Assembly (NCBI GenBank): GCA_052170315.1
Contig: JBQNAT010000005.1
Location: forward strand, 1-64,000
DNA length: 64,000 nucleotides
Direction of reading: 5' to 3'
Origin: UBA9732 sp052170315
Lineage (GTDB): Bacteria; Spirochaetota; Spirochaetia; Sphaerochaetales; Sphaerochaetaceae
The translations under genes were made by a program, and so were the position numbers. Below the pieces are notes generated by a model, which saw only the letters and a program-made list of their open reading frames with translations, ran no database searches and was not told the DNA's origin. Positions 1 to 8,320 of this stretch are shown here, piece by piece. Positions within the stretch are counted from its first letter, which is position 1; each line of letters starts with the position of its first letter.

Positions 1-1524
1 GCCTACTATCAGGCTGAAGTTGAAAAACTCAATAGTGAAAGAGCCAAAAGGAAACAGATATTAATATCAGAACAGTCTCCTAAGAGATACCTTGGCTACT
101 TTCCTGTTAAAGGCATAATGAAGAAGCTAAAGATTCAGTCCTACATTAACCTGTTTAAGCTTAACACCAACTTTGATTTTGACCTTTTTGAAATACTTTC
201 ATCACTTGTGTATGCCAGGTGTGTAAAGCCATGTTCAAAGGCAAAGACATTCCATGAAGTGTTGCCCTATTTAGATGAGAGCTGCTGCTTTTCTTATGAT
301 CAACTTCTTAAGGGTCTTGATTTTTATGGCAATGACTATGAAAAGTTTGTTGAGCTTTTTACTGCTCAGGTAAAAGAGAGTTATGGCAGTGACACAAGCT
401 CTACTTACTTTGACTGCACCAACTTCTACTTTGAGATTGACAGAGAAGATGATTTCAGAAGAAAAGGACCATCTAAGGAAAACAGAAAAGATCCGATTAT
501 CGGACTGGGACTGCTTCTTGATTCAAATCAGATTCCTATTGGCATGAGGATGTTTCCCGGCAATCAATCTGAAAAGCCTGTAATCAGAGAGATTATCACT
601 TCTCTCAAGAAGCAGAACAACATTAAAGGAAAGACAATCCGGGTTGCTGATAAAGGTCTCAACTGTTCAGAAAACATCACTACAGCTATCAAAAACGGTG
701 ATGGTTACATATTCTCAAAATCTGTAAAGCAATTGCCTGAAACTGAAAAGGTTTGGGTTCTTCTTGATAATGACTGGAAAGAAGTAAAAGACAAAAGTGG
801 CAAACTCCTTTACAAGTACAAAGAATGCATAACTACATTCCCTTACTCTTACACAGATGAAAATGGCCTTACAAAGAAGATTGCTTTAAAAGAAAAAAGA
901 GTTCTTACTTACAATCCTTCACTTGCAGAGAAACACCGTCATGAAATCATCAAGATGGCAGATAAAGCTGCAGCCTTATGTTTATCACAAGCCAGGAGGT
1001 CTGAGTTTGGAGACTGCTCCAGGTACATGTCTTTCAAATCAAAAGATTCCGATGCTTCTGTTATTGCAACATTAAATCAGACTGCGGTAGATGAAGACTT
1101 AAAGCTTGCAGGATTCAATCTTCTTGTTACTTCCGAAACTGATAAATCGGCAAATGATATTTACAGTACTTATCATAACCTCTGGAGAATTGAGGAATCT
1201 TTCAGAATCATGAAATCAGACCTTGATGCCAGACCGGTATTCCTTCAGAAAGAGAATACTATCAAAGGTCATTTTCTGATTTGTTACATTGCTGTCTTAT
1301 TGGAAAGAATCTTTCAGTTCTATTATCTTCAGAATCAATTCTCTTCTGAAACCATCTATGAGTTCTTCAGAAACTTTGAGATTGCAAAAGATGAAAACAA
1401 GTGTATCAACCTTACTGCTAAAAATGCTTTCATTGTTGCTCTTGCTCAGAAAACAGATTTACCGATTAACAACCTTTTGCTCTCAGAAACTCAATTGAAA
1501 CAGATTAGAAACTGGATGCCTTGA
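1..1524 (+). CDS. IS4/IS1634-type transposase, 5' end outside the window
   Basis: DDE transposase that would cut and paste its own insertion sequence. The frame is open to base 1, so the coding region starts upstream; the first in-window ATG is at 118, giving 468 residues. A DDE triad is visible (numbered from that ATG): Asp99 in YFDCTNFYFE, Asp178 in IRVADKGL, and Glu359/360 in LWRIEESFRIMKSDL. The Y-R/L-E-x-F-R-x-M-K-S-D-L pattern and the long insert before the Glu point to the IS1634 branch of the IS4 superfamily. It appears intact to its stop. The flanking chromosome resumes within about 120 bases, so this is the right side of the element. Family is confident, exact IS name unknown. Confidence 0.9.
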   Translation, partial: AYYQAEVEKLNSERAKRKQILISEQSPKRYLGYFPVKGIMKKLKIQSYINLFKLNTNFDFDLFEILSSLVYARCVKPCSKAKTFHEVLPYLDESCCFSYDQLLKGLDFYGNDYEKFVELFTAQVKESYGSDTSSTYFDCTNFYFEIDREDDFRRKGPSKENRKDPIIGLGLLLDSNQIPIGMRMFPGNQSEKPVIREIITSLKKQNNIKGKTIRVADKGLNCSENITTAIKNGDGYIFSKSVKQLPETEKVWVLLDNDWKEVKDKSGKLLYKYKECITTFPYSYTDENGLTKKIALKEKRVLTYNPSLAEKHRHEIIKMADKAAALCLSQARRSEFGDCSRYMSFKSKDSDASVIATLNQTAVDEDLKLAGFNLLVTSETDKSANDIYSTYHNLWRIEESFRIMKSDLDARPVFLQKENTIKGHFLICYIAVLLERIFQFYYLQNQFSSETIYEFFRNFEIAKDENKCINLTAKNAFIVALAQKTDLPINNLLLSETQLKQIRNWMP

Positions 1525-1645
1525 CCTTCAGTTAACACTATTTTTGACTGCTTCGTTCGAAAGTCAGGTTCTACAATCGGTTTTGCGAAACCTCAATCAA
1601 ATAAAGTTGCTTAAAAACTTTTTCTTGTTTAATATTTCATTTGAG
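1..1645 (+). mobile_element. Right part of an IS1634-like insertion sequence
   Basis: The transposase occupies 1-1524. Bases 1525-1645 hold no gene of their own: a short hairpin-like stretch (TGACT...AGTCA, about 1545-1566) and AT-rich DNA run straight into the DegT-like gene. The left end lies outside the window and the terminal inverted repeat and target duplication could not be located, so the right boundary (somewhere in 1540-1645) is an estimate. Confidence 0.6.
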
Positions 1646-2683
1646 ATGATTGACTTTTATAAACCAACCCTGAAAAGAAAGGATATGGACGGTGTCCTTC
1701 AGACTCTTGTGGATGAAAAAATAGGCCCGGGCGAGAGGGCCAGGGGTTTTGTACAGCTTTTCTGTGAAAAAACCGGCGCGGTTTCGGCTGTGGCTTTCAG
1801 ATGTTATCCTGACTGTCTTTCTTCGGCCCTTCGTCTTATGGGGGCAGGATTTGATACGGTTGTCGCAGTTTCACCTCTTTCCCCCGCCGTTTACAAATCG
1901 GTTATCGAGTCTGTGGGAGCCAAAATGGTTCTTGTTGACATAAGCCGTGAAACAGGCTGTGTGGATGAGACTCTGCTTGAGCAAAGCGGCGCGCAAATCC
2001 TTCTTCTGTATGAAAATTGCGGAACAATGCCCGTAAGATACAACAGCCAGACAACTTTTTCAGAGGCCTGCGATTACGGGCAGGTGAAAGTAATAGAGGA
2101 TATAAGCGAAAGCATAGGCTCGCGTGTTAAGGATGAGGCCTTCGCGGGAAGCCTTGGGCAGATTGTAGTCTGCGCAATGGAAGAAGACAGCGTGGTATCG
2201 GCCGCAGGCGGTGCGGTTATGGCTGTAAAGGGTGAGTATGTGAATACTCTGAGAGGCAAAAGACCTTCAAAATATGTAAGAATGCCGGATATGAATGCGG
2301 CCCTGGGGACGGTTCAGCTTTCCAATCTGGAAGAGAACTGCGCAAAGCGGCGCGAGATACTTAAGGTGTATCAGCAGAGTCTTGCGAAAACCCGTCACCG
2401 ACAGTTCGGTCTTGGAATATTTGATTTTTCTTCAAACGGCAGCTCCTTTGCGGTTCAGCTTGATTCCAAGCCGGATGAAACGGTCAAGTTTGCCGGCAAG
2501 CACGATGTGCCCGTGAAAATGGCCTTTGAAGACTGCCTTTTGAAGGGTTATGATGGGGACCCGTTTCAGGATGTGCCCGTCGCGGCCTCATTTTTCTACA
2601 GAACAGTTGAATTTCCGCTGTACCCGTTCCTTAAAACCGGAGAGATAGACAGCATTTCGAAGGTGGTGGCACATCTTCCCTGA
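1646..2683 (+). CDS. DegT/DnrJ/EryC1/StrS-family protein lacking the PLP lysine
   Basis: Fold type I aminotransferase-like protein of the DegT family, which normally acts on nucleotide-linked keto-sugars. I place the start at ATG 1646 (MIDFYKPTLKRKDM), 345 residues, because the open frame upstream of it (back to 1544) reads through insertion-sequence DNA. IEDISESIGS matches the family's conserved Asp region, and AAGGAVM matches the glycine motif after the cofactor lysine. The position of the lysine itself holds Asp (codon 2186-2188, in MEEDSVVSAAGG). Without it a PLP Schiff base cannot form, so classical transamination is doubtful. It is followed by nadK after 12 bases and probably shares its transcript. 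The nearby IS may have removed its native promoter. Confidence 0.8.
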   Translation: MIDFYKPTLKRKDMDGVLQTLVDEKIGPGERARGFVQLFCEKTGAVSAVAFRCYPDCLSSALRLMGAGFDTVVAVSPLSPAVYKSVIESVGAKMVLVDISRETGCVDETLLEQSGAQILLLYENCGTMPVRYNSQTTFSEACDYGQVKVIEDISESIGSRVKDEAFAGSLGQIVVCAMEEDSVVSAAGGAVMAVKGEYVNTLRGKRPSKYVRMPDMNAALGTVQLSNLEENCAKRREILKVYQQSLAKTRHRQFGLGIFDFSSNGSSFAVQLDSKPDETVKFAGKHDVPVKMAFEDCLLKGYDGDPFQDVPVAASFFYRTVEFPLYPFLKTGEIDSISKVVAHLP

Positions 2684-2695
2684 CGGAGGCTTCAA

Positions 2696-3568
2696 ATGAC
2701 AGAAAAAATGTCTGAAAGAGAGATTCGCAGGGTGGTTATCCTTGCAAACGCGACAAAAAACGGAGTAAAGGATATATCGGACAACTTTGTGGACTACCTT
2801 TCCTCCCGTGATATCGAAAGTATGGTCATAATGCTTTCGTCTGCGGCCGATGATATGAAAATCAAAGTTCCTGACTGCGATTTAGCGGTTTCTCTTGGCG
2901 GAGACGGCACGGTACTGACCTGCGCGGGAATACTTAAAGCTTGCTCCGTGCCAATCCTTGCGGTCAATTTCGGGACATTCGGTTACATCGCGGAAACCCC
3001 GATAAGCGAGATGATAAGGGTTTTTGAAGAATACAGGAGTGGGAAGACGGATGTGCTTTCAAGGATGATGCTGGATGTCAGCGTGAAAAGGGACGGCAAA
3101 AAGGTTTTTAGCTCAAGCTCTCTTAACGATGTTACCGTTTCGGCAATATCCCACGCCAGGATGGCAATGGTTAATCTTTATGTAAACGATATCCTTGGTG
3201 CAATACTCAAGGGTGACGGTATTATAATTGCCACTCCAACAGGTTCCACAGCCTACAGTCTCTCTGCCGGCGGACCAATTCTGGATGCTTCGCTTGACGC
3301 AATAATTATCAATCCGATTTGTCCTTTTACAATGAGTGTAAGGCCTCTTGTAGTGAATAAGAACTCAAAAATCAAGCTGATACTGCCGCACCAGAACACC
3401 GAAGTTTCACTTACATGTGACGGCCATGAGGTGTTTTCTGTTCAGGAAGGCGATGAAATACTGGTGACTCGGTGTATGCACAGGGTCTATTTCGTTGAAA
3501 ACTCCAGGAGAAAATTCATTGAAGTTCTCAGGGATAAGCTTGGCTGGGCTGGAGGCTTCAATGCTTGA
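2696..3568 (+). CDS. nadK: NAD kinase
   Basis: Phosphorylates NAD+ to NADP+ in the cytoplasm. The 290-residue length is usual. The GGDGT motif (residues 68-72), followed by AVNFGTFGYIAE, SLNDVTVS and the ATPTGSTAYSLSAGGP segment define the PpnK family. A GGAGG at 2685-2689 sits six bases before ATG 2696; an internal Met (MSEREIRR) four codons later is a possible alternative start. The stop overlaps the recN start by eight bases, so the two are translationally coupled, an arrangement often found in bacteria. Confidence 0.96.
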   Translation: MTEKMSEREIRRVVILANATKNGVKDISDNFVDYLSSRDIESMVIMLSSAADDMKIKVPDCDLAVSLGGDGTVLTCAGILKACSVPILAVNFGTFGYIAETPISEMIRVFEEYRSGKTDVLSRMMLDVSVKRDGKKVFSSSSLNDVTVSAISHARMAMVNLYVNDILGAILKGDGIIIATPTGSTAYSLSAGGPILDASLDAIIINPICPFTMSVRPLVVNKNSKIKLILPHQNTEVSLTCDGHEVFSVQEGDEILVTRCMHRVYFVENSRRKFIEVLRDKLGWAGGFNA

Positions 3569-5204
3569 ACATCTGGAGATACGCAACTTTGCTCTGATTG
3601 AAAACCTAAGCGTTGATTTTTCAGAGGGGTTTAACGTTATAACAGGGGAAACAGGTTCCGGCAAATCCATAATACTTGGGGCTTTAGGGCTGCTGATGGG
3701 GGAGAAGGCGGATACCAATGCCGTCCGCGCAGGCACCGATGAGATTGTAATAGATGCCGCAATTTCAATTCCCGAAGGGCATGAAAGCCTTGAATGGCTT
3801 AAGGAAAGAGGAGTTGAGCCTGAAGACGGTGTTATTTACATAAGGCGGACAGTCAGGGCCGGAGGAGGCAGATCCCTTATCCATGTGCAGAACCAGCTGT
3901 TTTCAAGGCAGGATTTGTGCACGCTTTCAGACAGCCTTATAGACATGCACGGGCAAAGCGAACACCAGAGTCTTCTTCTGTGGGAGCGTCAGAGGCGTAT
4001 ACTTGATTCCTATGCCCAAAATGCGGAGCTTCTTGCAAAATGTGCAAAGGAGTTCAGGAATATGGGTTTTCTTGCCCATAAAAGAGACAATCTTATGAGC
4101 AAGCTGGAAGAGGGAAGACGCCAGCAGGATTATCTGCAGTTTGCACTTGAAGAGATAGATAATGCTGAAATAAAGGAGGGCGAGGACGATGAGCTTAAGG
4201 AACGGATTCATGTCCTTAGCCAGTTCGAGACAATATATGAGAACCTAACGCTTTGCGCCGACCGTCTGAAAGATGCCCGCGCAAATCTTTATGACGCGCT
4301 GTCTTCCATTGCCAGGGCGGCTAAGGCGGATTCCAGTCTTTCCGAATACACGGCAAGGCTTGAAAGTTCGCGGATAGAAGCAGAAGACATTGCTTCCGCG
4401 CTGAGGGATTATCTTGGGTCTGTTGATTACTCGGAAGCTTCTGTTAACATGCTTCAGGACCGGCTGTCGGTGCTTCAGAAGCTGAAAAGGAAGTACGGTC
4501 CCACGCTTGCGGATGTTCAGGCGTTTGCCGATAAGGCGCGTGAGACTTTGGACCTGACTGAGAACTTTGAAGAGCTCCTTTCAAATTGCGAAAGAGAGCT
4601 TGAAGAGGCGCAAAAGGCATACAATGAAGTTGCTTCAGCGCTTACCGAATCCAGACGCAGAAGCGCTCTGCAACTTCAGGCGAAAATAGAAGAAGTCTTA
4701 AGGACGCTGGGTATGCCTAACGCCGTTTTCAGTATACTGATTTCAGAGGACAGGCAGGGGCTTAACGGCTGTGACCATGTGGATTTTATGATAAGCGCAA
4801 ACCCCGGCGAACCGGAAAAGCCCATAAAGGAGATTGCTTCCGGCGGAGAACTGAGCCGTGTTATGCTTGCACTGAAAACGGTGCTTGCCGGTTCGGATGA
4901 TATCCAGACTCAGGTTTTTGATGAAATTGATTCGGGTATAGGAGGCTCTGTTGCTCTGAGCCTTGCCAAGTGCATAAGCGCCCTTTCGCAGTCAAAGCAG
5001 GTTATTGCCATAACGCACCTTGCCAGTATTGCTAGCATTGCCGATACTCAGATGGTTGTCAGCAAGAACGTTGAAAGCGGACGTACCTATACACATCTTA
5101 AGCACGTTTCAGGCGAAGACAGAGTGCGGGAGATAGCAAGGATGCTCAGCGGGGACGAATCTGACGTTTCCCTTGAACATGCGAGGAAAATGCTCAGCCT
5201 TTGA
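3561..5204 (+). CDS. recN: DNA repair protein RecN
   Basis: SMC-like ATPase acting in double-strand break repair. The start is ATG 3561, where MLEHLEIRNFALIENL begins as in the family and GGAGG lies at 3551-3555; the frame is open further upstream but that stretch is nadK coding sequence. Walker A GETGSGKS is at residues 29-36, a coiled-coil region fills the middle, the ABC signature ASGGELSRVMLA follows, and Walker B QVFDEIDSGIGG has its DEID near residue 454. At 547 residues it is full length. Its end overlaps the convergent GH57 gene by 11 bases. Confidence 0.97.
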   Translation: MLEHLEIRNFALIENLSVDFSEGFNVITGETGSGKSIILGALGLLMGEKADTNAVRAGTDEIVIDAAISIPEGHESLEWLKERGVEPEDGVIYIRRTVRAGGGRSLIHVQNQLFSRQDLCTLSDSLIDMHGQSEHQSLLLWERQRRILDSYAQNAELLAKCAKEFRNMGFLAHKRDNLMSKLEEGRRQQDYLQFALEEIDNAEIKEGEDDELKERIHVLSQFETIYENLTLCADRLKDARANLYDALSSIARAAKADSSLSEYTARLESSRIEAEDIASALRDYLGSVDYSEASVNMLQDRLSVLQKLKRKYGPTLADVQAFADKARETLDLTENFEELLSNCERELEEAQKAYNEVASALTESRRRSALQLQAKIEEVLRTLGMPNAVFSILISEDRQGLNGCDHVDFMISANPGEPEKPIKEIASGGELSRVMLALKTVLAGSDDIQTQVFDEIDSGIGGSVALSLAKCISALSQSKQVIAITHLASIASIADTQMVVSKNVESGRTYTHLKHVSGEDRVREIARMLSGDESDVSLEHARKMLSL

Positions 5205-7470
5205 AGTTAAGGTCTTCCGTTATGCGCTTTCTGAGCGTTTTGGGCAGGGTCTCATCGTTAAGATGCATATAAAACACATCCTGCAGGTCTGTTGAATCAG
5301 GCGCGAAGCCCTCGGCCAGAGCTGTTTCCAGAAGAAGAAGGATATCGTTGGCTTCGCCAAAGTCCAGGCCTTCAAGGAGAATTTTTTTCGAATAGAGGGA
5401 AAATCGTTTTGTGAAGGCGTCGCTTATGTCCTGTATGTCCGCCCTGCGGCCTTTGAGTTTTACAAAGTATGAAAGTTCCCTTATCCTTAGCGCTCTCTTG
5501 CGGATGTCCATGCGCGGCTGGGCAAGTATAAGGGATTTGATGGCCTTTATGCAGCTTCCTATGTTTTCCGTGAATACGGTTTCCCTGAAAAGGTCTCTGT
5601 TCGAGGAAACCAGCGCAAGATAGTTGCCTATGTTAAGGGCCAGATTGTCTATCATTTCCTCGGGAAATCCGGATATAAGGCGGTTTTCAACCCAGGACGT
5701 GAAGGCTCGGAGGGATTTTTCAGATATTTTCAGTACGTCTGCCGTGAAGCTTTCCTTTGTGCCGTCTTCCGTTATGACAAAGCCCATGCCGCCGCTGGAG
5801 TATTTTATTACAGAGTAGTCCATTACGCTCATCTGAAGTGTTTTTGTGTTAAGCATGGACATCCGATTTTCGGAGTAGTTTACAAGTTTCATGATGCCCC
5901 AGGTGTCTGTATATTCTGACGGGTCCGCGAAACGCCTGTTCATTGCGAAGAAAATGCAGGCCTCTATAAGGCTGCTTCTCTGGGGGATATCGCGTTTTGC
6001 AATGTCCGCCCCGGTACCTTCCGTTGCTATGTTGCTCTTTGCGTGTTCAAGGTCGCCAAGGAGACTTTCAAGGAGCTTTTTGTCCGTATACCGGTCCAGA
6101 AGAGTCGCGGCATAGACTGCGTATGATATGTTCTGCCTTGGCTCAAGACCTGAAATGTCGTTGAAGAACCAGCCGCAGCTTGTGTAGCTGAACATTATGT
6201 TTCTGAAGGCTTCAAGGAGAGTGGCTACAGTCTGTTTTTCGTCATGAGAAAGGTTTTTTCCGTTCTCTTTTACAAGTTCGTTCGTAAACTGCTCAACTGT
6301 TTTCTGATGGGAAACTACACTTTTGTAGCTGAGGGTAATGGATTTGTAATCGGCGTTTTGACCCATTATCTCACGAACCTTTTGGTCTATAACGCTTCTT
6401 CCCGCCTTTTCAAGGTTGTTGAAGGCTCCTCTTAAAGGTGCCCGCCAGCGCTGATTCCAGGTTTCGTCTCCTCCCGTATGACAGCCGCAGTTTCTGCTCC
6501 AGCGTCCAACACCGTGGATGCAGGACCATGATGTTCCTTTTCCGTCATCGCCTGAGCCAAGGGTTGCCGTTTCGGTTGCGGGGTGGCGTTCAAGAAATGA
6601 CGCGAAATTGTCAATCTGAAAGTCTTCGCTTTCTTCTATTTTCCGAATAAGCGCAGCAAGACCCATGTCGCCGAAGGGCTCGTGATGTCCGTATATCTCG
6701 CCGTCGGTTGCCCATGATATCAGAGCAGGCTCTCTCATCTCCTGGCGCAGTACGGTGAGGCGTTTGAACATTGTGTCCGCATCGCGCAGCATGTGGCCGA
6801 AGCTTACGCCGCCGGCAAATTCGGAATTGTAGAAGAAGGCGCTGATTTTTGAGCCTTGTCTGCCTTCAATTATGAAGGGTCGGTCGCACGGCATGTGTTT
6901 CCCATTGGTGCTTTTACCGTCTATCGCGATGCCCTGCCATGGGGCAAGTATTACAAATTTTATGCCGCAGGAGGCAAGAACATCTACCGTTTCGTTATTT
7001 ATGGCGCACTCTGCAAGCCAAAAGCCTTCCGGGTCGTGCAGAAAACGGGCCCTGTACGATTCTATTGCCCATTCCACCTGAATTCGTTTTGTGTCTTCAT
7101 TATCCAGAGGCAGGATTGTGTGGTTAAATCCCTGAGCTATAAAAGAGGAATGCCCGAAGCGGCTGCGGCTTTCTTCATCCGCCTTGCGCAGTCTGGCCAT
7201 AAAGTCGGGACTGAAACCGTCTATCCAGTCAAGAAGGGTCTGCCCCATATTGACTGATATGCGGGAATAGTTGTTGTAGATGCGCTCAACTTTGCCGTCA
7301 TACGACAGATATCGCGACGCGGCGTTTGGCCGATAGCATGTGCAGAAGATAGCCTGGTTCCAGTCGGAGTAAGGCTTCGCTGTTGTCTGTACGGGTACTA
7401 TGCCCGTGTATGGATTCTCACGCGGGGGCTGATAAAAGTGCCCGTGGATGATGATGGATGTTTTACTCAT
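5194..7470 (-). CDS. GH57 glycoside hydrolase with DUF3536 C-terminal region
   Basis: Predicted alpha-glucan-active enzyme (amylase, transferase or branching activity cannot be told apart from sequence). The N-terminal GH57 barrel opens with HGHFYQPPRENP (residues 9-20). Glu154 in GFWLAECAIN is the predicted nucleophile, and Asp256 in SWATDGEIYGHHEPFG the predicted acid. The C-terminal half matches the all-helical DUF3536 type. At 758 residues it is full length for this architecture; no signal peptide, so probably cytoplasmic. AAGGAA precedes the ATG. It lies divergent from a plus-strand cluster of further alpha-glucan genes, supporting a role in glycogen or maltodextrin turnover. Confidence 0.9.
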   Translation of the reverse strand: MSKTSIIIHGHFYQPPRENPYTGIVPVQTTAKPYSDWNQAIFCTCYRPNAASRYLSYDGKVERIYNNYSRISVNMGQTLLDWIDGFSPDFMARLRKADEESRSRFGHSSFIAQGFNHTILPLDNEDTKRIQVEWAIESYRARFLHDPEGFWLAECAINNETVDVLASCGIKFVILAPWQGIAIDGKSTNGKHMPCDRPFIIEGRQGSKISAFFYNSEFAGGVSFGHMLRDADTMFKRLTVLRQEMREPALISWATDGEIYGHHEPFGDMGLAALIRKIEESEDFQIDNFASFLERHPATETATLGSGDDGKGTSWSCIHGVGRWSRNCGCHTGGDETWNQRWRAPLRGAFNNLEKAGRSVIDQKVREIMGQNADYKSITLSYKSVVSHQKTVEQFTNELVKENGKNLSHDEKQTVATLLEAFRNIMFSYTSCGWFFNDISGLEPRQNISYAVYAATLLDRYTDKKLLESLLGDLEHAKSNIATEGTGADIAKRDIPQRSSLIEACIFFAMNRRFADPSEYTDTWGIMKLVNYSENRMSMLNTKTLQMSVMDYSVIKYSSGGMGFVITEDGTKESFTADVLKISEKSLRAFTSWVENRLISGFPEEMIDNLALNIGNYLALVSSNRDLFRETVFTENIGSCIKAIKSLILAQPRMDIRKRALRIRELSYFVKLKGRRADIQDISDAFTKRFSLYSKKILLEGLDFGEANDILLLLETALAEGFAPDSTDLQDVFYMHLNDETLPKTLRKRITEDLNFKG

Positions 7471-7542
7471 TTCCTTACTATTATCAGTGAATAACGGGTG
7501 TTTTACAAGCCATTATGTGTATTGGTTTACATTGCGCCGACA

Positions 7543-7571
7543 TTGACTAAAGGGGCGTGATTCTCTAAACT
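7543..7571 (+). promoter_or_regulatory. Sigma70-type promoter of the DUF4912-GH57-GH13 operon
   Basis: TTGACT (7543-7548), a 17-base spacer and TAAACT (7566-7571) lie 30 bases before the DUF4912 start, with a GAGGGG ribosome binding site in between. Recognised by eye from consensus; not tested. Confidence 0.6.
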
Positions 7572-7600
7572 TTTCCGTATACAACGCTAGAGGGGTAGGT

Positions 7601-8320
7601 ATGGTTCTTATCAACATTGAATCACTTTCTGAAAATGAGCTGAGATACATCGCAAAACAGGAAGACCTTGAAGATTGGGAAACTCTAAGCAGGGATGAGC
7701 TTATAGAAGCTTTGGAAGAGTTTTATGAGGAAGAGGACGATAACTTGCAGACCAGTTCCGGCAGCTCTAAGCGGAAGTTTGTCAATACTCTGACAGACGT
7801 CAAGTCTCAGAATTTACTTTCTCTGCCGGGGACGGCGTCGCTTCCCGATTTTTACAACGAAACTTCCATTCATATGATAATGAAGGATTTTAACTGGGCC
7901 TATGTTTTCTGGAGTATTTCAACTCAGCAGGCTAGGATACTTGAAGGCGAAAACGCCTCTTTGCTCCTTAGGACAAGACGCATAAGCAGCGATGGAGAAG
8001 AAGAGGCGGTTTACGATATTTCCGTTTCCCTTTCTGACAGCTACTGGACGGTAGAGCTTCCTTATCTGGGCTATACATATCAGGTGAGTCTTGTTGCCGT
8101 GACAGCCGGCGAAGAAAACGAAATTTGCAGGAGCACACGTCTTACAACCACACGCAGCTGGTTCTCAAAACATCCGGAAGAGCTTCATGATGATGTCACT
8201 TTCAGGATGATTTTTTCATCTCTCATCCTTAAGGGCGGAAGGCTTTTCACAAACCGACAGATGTGCGGCCTCCTAGAGGGGCTTGGTTGCAGTTCTGAAA
8301 ACGGGGAGGAAAAAGAGTGA
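7601..8320 (+). CDS. DUF4912 domain protein
   Basis: Protein of unknown biochemical role, 239 residues. The first 50 residues form a short charged helical module resembling a Rho-N/SAP-like segment (LSENELRYIAKQEDL) followed by an acidic stretch. The DUF4912 core begins around residue 85 (LPDFYNETSIHMIMKDFNWAYVFWSIS) and reads as a beta-rich, carbohydrate-module-like domain. It is first in an operon, with its stop overlapping the next start by four bases, ahead of GH57 and GH13 enzymes. I infer an accessory or glycan-binding part in alpha-glucan metabolism; nothing in the sequence proves this. Confidence 0.85.
   Translation: MVLINIESLSENELRYIAKQEDLEDWETLSRDELIEALEEFYEEEDDNLQTSSGSSKRKFVNTLTDVKSQNLLSLPGTASLPDFYNETSIHMIMKDFNWAYVFWSISTQQARILEGENASLLLRTRRISSDGEEEAVYDISVSLSDSYWTVELPYLGYTYQVSLVAVTAGEENEICRSTRLTTTRSWFSKHPEELHDDVTFRMIFSSLILKGGRLFTNRQMCGLLEGLGCSSENGEEKE

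Noticed and set aside
6856..7257. 133-codon plus-strand open frame inside the GH57/DUF3536 gene
   Set aside because: Opposite strand of a well-supported gene; composition reflects the complement of its codons.
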